Positions 1 to 4,300 of a DNA stretch of 6,780 nucleotides are shown in pieces (positions within the stretch are counted from its first letter, which is position 1; each line of letters starts with the position of its first letter). Source of the stretch: an uncultured Blautia sp. (GTDB lineage Bacteria > Bacillota > Clostridia > Lachnospirales > Lachnospiraceae); contig CAKROE010000112.1 of assembly GCA_934371915.1 (NCBI GenBank), positions 1-6,780 of the forward strand, given 5' to 3'. The position numbers were made by a program, and so were the translations under genes. The notes below the pieces were generated by a model. The model made no database searches. It was not told where the DNA came from and was given only the letters and a program-made list of their open reading frames with translations.

Positions 1-668
<668 letters not shown>

Positions 669-680
669 AGGAGGTGTCTT

Positions 681-1082
681 ATGAGTACCTTCCCTTTACG
701 GATCGGAACACCGGACGGTCTTCTTTTTGAAGGAGATGTGGAGCGTGTGGTCTGCAGAAGTGTAGGCGGTGATCTTGCCATTCTTGCAAGACACTGTAAT
801 TTCTGCACTGCCCTTGGTATGGGCGAAGCCAGCGTAGTCATGGAGGACGGGACCAGACGAACAGCGGCCTGCATCGGCGGAATGCTCTCCGTGATGAACG
901 GAACCTGCCGCCTTCTTGCTACCACATGGGAATGGAAAGAAGATATCGACGCAGAGCGTGCGCAGGCAGCAAAAAAACGCGCTGAAGAAATGATCGCCAA
1001 AGGCGGCCTCACCGACCAGGAATATAAGATGGCATCTGCAAAACTGCAGAGAGCACTGGTGCGTCTGAGTGTAAAAGAATAG
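681..1082 (+). CDS. atpC: F1F0 ATP synthase epsilon subunit
   Basis: Epsilon subunit of the central stalk, which couples the rotor to F1 and acts as an intrinsic inhibitor of ATP hydrolysis. The 133-residue length is normal for the family. Residues 1-84 form the N-terminal beta sandwich: FPLRIGTPDGLLFEGDVERV, then a GGDLAIL segment in place of the commoner G.l.vLp, and AACIGGMLSV. From about residue 88 comes the two-helix C-terminal domain (DIDAERAQAAKKRAEE, then ALVRL near the end). I89-D90-A-E-R93-A94 matches the I(L)DxxRA motif linked to ATP binding in Bacillus-type epsilon subunits; whether this protein senses ATP is inference. The start is fixed by AGGAGG at 669-674, six bases before ATG. 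It is the last gene of the atp operon, because a terminator begins 8 bases after its TAG stop. Confidence 0.97.
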   Translation: MSTFPLRIGTPDGLLFEGDVERVVCRSVGGDLAILARHCNFCTALGMGEASVVMEDGTRRTAACIGGMLSVMNGTCRLLATTWEWKEDIDAERAQAAKKRAEEMIAKGGLTDQEYKMASAKLQRALVRLSVKE

Positions 1083-1090
1083 AATTATTT

Positions 1091-1126
1091 AAAGGAGTGA
1101 TGTGATTTTAGCATTGCTCCTTTTTT
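1091..1126 (+). terminator. Rho-independent terminator of the atp operon
   Basis: AAAGGAGTGATG (1091-1102) pairs with CATTGCTCCTTT (1112-1123) across a 9-base loop, giving a 12-bp stem with two G-U wobbles. A run of six T (1121-1126) forms the 3' end of the stem and the tail. It starts 8 bases after the atpC stop, which is where an operon terminator is expected. The AAAGGAG in the stem resembles a ribosome binding site, but no open frame of any length follows it; its pairing with CTCCTTT explains it better. Confidence 0.88.
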
Positions 1127-1160
1127 GTATATTTGGGAAAGAAAATTTGTCTGTTTATTC

Positions 1161-1189
1161 TTGTTTCACATGTCTTTTTTTGCTATAGT
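1161..1189 (+). promoter_or_regulatory. Predicted sigma-A-type promoter of the giant surface protein gene
   Basis: TTGTTT (1161-1166) stands 17 bases before TATAGT (1184-1189), and the -10 is extended by TG at 1182-1183 (TGCTATAGT). The -10 matches TATAAT at 5 of 6 positions. The -35 keeps only the TTG of TTGACA, which an extended -10 can tolerate. Transcription would start near 1196 and leave a leader of about 55-60 bases before the ATG at 1253. The position between a terminator and a strong ribosome binding site supports the call. No operator could be identified with confidence. Confidence 0.6.
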
Positions 1190-1211
1190 GGACACAGAAT
1201 TATCACAAATT

Positions 1212-1225
1212 CACATAGAAATGTG
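1212..1225 (+). other. Small inverted repeat in the leader of the surface protein gene
   Basis: CACAT (1212-1216) and ATGTG (1221-1225) are perfect inverted arms around an AGAA loop, 15 bases before the AGGAGG at 1241-1246. A 5-bp stem is weak and does not cover the ribosome binding site. It could be a small operator, an mRNA 5' stabilising hairpin, or chance. The heptamer TTCACAT occurs at 1210-1216, overlapping the left arm, and also at 1165-1171 inside the promoter spacer. Confidence 0.25.
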
Positions 1226-1252
1226 CAAACAATCTAATACAGGAGGAATGGT

Positions 1253-1336
1253 ATGAAAAAGAAATTACTGAATCAGCTGATCTCAGTCTCACTTTCTGCC
1301 GCAATGCTCGCCGGATCGGTCTATACAGTACCGGCA
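1253..1336 (+). other. Sec signal peptide of the surface protein
   Basis: Residues 1-28 have the three classical parts. The positive N-region is MKKK, the hydrophobic core runs roughly from L9 to V23 (LISVSLSAAMLAGSV), and the polar C-region ends in V-P-A. Cleavage is most likely after A28 (V at -3, A at -1), with A29 as the alternative. There is no lipobox cysteine, so this is not a lipoprotein signal. Confidence 0.88.
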
Positions 1337-4300
1337 GCGGATTTTACGTCAGAGGAAATTGTGACACAAAGTGATGACGGGGAGGCTTTTGGAGATTCGA
1401 CAGAAGGAAGCACTGACAGCAGTGTGAATTCAGGTGAAACAGAGGACGAAGTCATTATAGAAGATGAGAATGATTTTTCGGATGATTCTTCTGAGGAAGA
1501 GCCGGATATCGAAATTACACCGGATGATGAGGATAACTCCGCTGATGCGGAAGAAATCACAGTGGAGGAAGATACTGAGTTTGATGACAGTACTTCCGGG
1601 GAGGAAGCTACATTTGATACAAACGCACCCCTGAAAGAAGGCACATGTGGCAAAAATCTGACCTGGATGATCAGCGCAGATCACATCCTTTATATCGACG
1701 GAACAGGAGATATGGATGACTGGGGCCAATCGAGAGCACCATGGCGGTTTTCAGTGAATAATCCGCTGTATTACTTCGATAAAGCTGTGATCAGTGAAGG
1801 TGTTACCAGTATCGGAGATTATGCTTTTGAGGGAACGGGGATTTCATCTGTAAATATCCCGTCAACGGTAAAGAAAATCGGAAAATATGCTTTTACAGGT
1901 GTAAAATTTGAAGGAACATCTGCGCTTAAATTAAATTCAAACATAGAAGAGATCGGCGAACATGCATTTTCAGGATCTGGTCTTACAAGTCTGAATCTGA
2001 AAGATTTACATCTTGATAAAGTACCGGACGGACTGGTTATCAACTGTGAGAAACTGATGAGTTTTACTTTTCCATCGGGAGTGAAAGAAATCGGAGAATA
2101 TGCATTTGCAGACTGTTCAAGTCTCAGTGTTATGAACATTCCGGATGGCATCACGTATATCGGTGGTGCAGCCTTTGAAAACTGTACCGGACTGACCAAT
2201 GTATATATTCCGAACACAGTTTCATACATGGATTATATCAAGGAAAGAAACGAGCAGCTACATGGCGTTTTTACCGGCTGCAGTAATCTGAAGACCGCCG
2301 GAAACGGTGCCACATACAGCATCAACTTTGGCTGGAGAAGTGGAGAAAGTTTGCCGACATATGCATTTATGTGTGCGGATAAACTGGAATCCGTAGTACT
2401 GCCGGAGGGGATGACCGGTGTAGAGGAATTAGAGAATAAGAGAGAATATGGCGCATTCAGAGATTGTGTGAATCTTACAAGGGTGTCAATTCCTGAAAGT
2501 TTTACAAACTTTGGATACGGACTTTTCTATGGATGTAAATCACTTGGGCAGATCCAGATTCCTTCTGGGGTGAAAGAGTTAAACGGAACATTCATAGGCT
2601 GCAAGTTGCTTACCGAAGTGGTGATTCCGGAGGGAGTGACCAATCTTGCGGCAACCTTTGCAAACTGCTCTTCACTTACGAAGGTGAATATTCCTGATAC
2701 TGTAGTTTCCTTTATGGGAATCGGACATAACTTCTGGCAGTTTGGCGCGTTTGAAAACTGTTCAGAATTAAAGAAACTGACTGTTCCGGGAACTGTAGAA
2801 TACATAGACAGTAGTGATTTCAAAGGGACACCGATGGATTCTGTGGGACCGATCGGAAGTGGCATGGCACTTGAATACGGATGGACAGAAAAAATCCCGG
2901 CGCATGCATTCAGAGCAATGAAAATTCAGGAAGTACGATTCCCGGATACGATAACAGAAATCGGCGAGGGTGCATTTTCTCAATGCGCAGAGTTAAAAAG
3001 AATTGCTCTGCCGGAAGGTCTTACTGAAATATCAACGTATCTGTTATCAGAATGCAAGAATCTTACCACTGTGAAACTGCCTGAAAAACTCACTCAAATT
3101 GACTACAGAGCATTTGAAGAGTGTCCTTCTCTTAAAAATATCCGTTTCAGAGGGGATGCGTTTGTAAGTTGTTATGATGCTTTTGTGGGAGATGAGCTTA
3201 CTGCCTGGTACCCGGCCGATAATAAAACCTGGAAAAAGAGCAAGAGACAGAATTATGGCGGTCAGATTACATGGAAAAAATACAAAAACGGAAAACCTGT
3301 AGATAATGAAAAGACCCGTACGGTTACCATAAACGGAGGTGGTCAGGCTACTGCACGTTTCTTCTTCTGTGATGATGACGGCAATGCAGTTCCGGAAGAG
3401 AACTTTACATACGAAAGACGGGCAGGAAACCAAAACGGACAGGTATATCGATACAATAAAGCCGAGATTATGACAGATATTGATGGAGGATACGAATTTA
3501 CGACTCCGTATTATACGTACAGCAGTGATGAATCAAAGAATACAGACGATGTGGAGTACATTGCAGAGTGGACAGATGATGCAGGAAAGAAGCACAAAGA
3601 GGAATTTACAGTACATGTAAAGGTTGTGCCAATGGTTTATTCTGAGACCTGGACTGCAGGTCTTGGATCGACTGTTTCTTCCGGAGCAAAGGAATGGAAA
3701 TGGTTTGAGTACGGACATGATTCAGAAAGTCAGATTACCCTGAAACACAAGGCAGACGGCACCGAGGATCTGGTTCTTGGAATTACTCTTTCTTATGCGG
3801 CAAAAGCAAAGCTTGAGAGAGATGGAAAGTGGGGAACAGATAAGAATTCGAATATCAGAGTTCTGAAGGCAAGCGGATCTGATAAAGCAACAAGTTATTC
3901 GTCTTATTCAACCACACTTGCAAATTTTGACATCCACAATACGAATCAGCAGAAGCTGCTGGCATCATATCTGGAACTTATGATGCTGATTAAAGCGGAT
4001 ATCACAGGAGTCAATTCCGTGCTGGAAATGATCTTCGGCAAATCTCTGATCAGTGGTGCAATGAAGAACTTTGAAATTTCTGAACAGGGAATTAAGGTAA
4101 GTGTTTCAGGAAGCAGTTCCGTACTGAATTTAAAGACGGACAGCCTGGGAGATATCTTTGATGTAAAGCTTGGCGGATTGAATGGAAGTACTACATATTC
4201 AGCAGCCCAGAACTGGGATGAGAATGGTAACGAATCATTTTCGGCGGGTGTGAAATCATCCAGCCAGTTTGCACTGGTTTCTACCGGTACGCTTTCTCTG

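Noticed and set aside
1248..1250. ATG directly after AGGAGG as an alternative start
   Set aside because: It is only one base from the ribosome binding site, and its frame reads ATG-GTA-TGA, stopping at once. ATG 1253 has proper spacing and leads into the long frame.
1321..1653. 110-codon Ser-rich open frame on the - strand
   Set aside because: It mirrors the Asp/Glu/Ser codons of the acidic linker. The poly-Ser/Val look is what the complement of GAT/GAA/TCT repeats gives.
1819..2229. 136-codon - strand open frame opposite the LRR array (similar ones at 2527-2865 and 3047-3433)
   Set aside because: These are antisense to LRR_5 repeats with a clear + strand reading. The periodic codon pattern keeps the opposite frame open; no protein family fits.
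1781..3217. DNA-level tandem or CRISPR-like repeats
   Set aside because: The periodicity is in the protein (22-24 residues) with widely diverged codons; there are no identical direct repeats with unique spacers.
3371..3400. Possible EF-hand or dockerin-like calcium loop (DDDGNAVPEE)
   Set aside because: The spacing does not give D-x-D-x-D-G: the first required Asp is a Phe, and there is no paired second loop as in dockerins.
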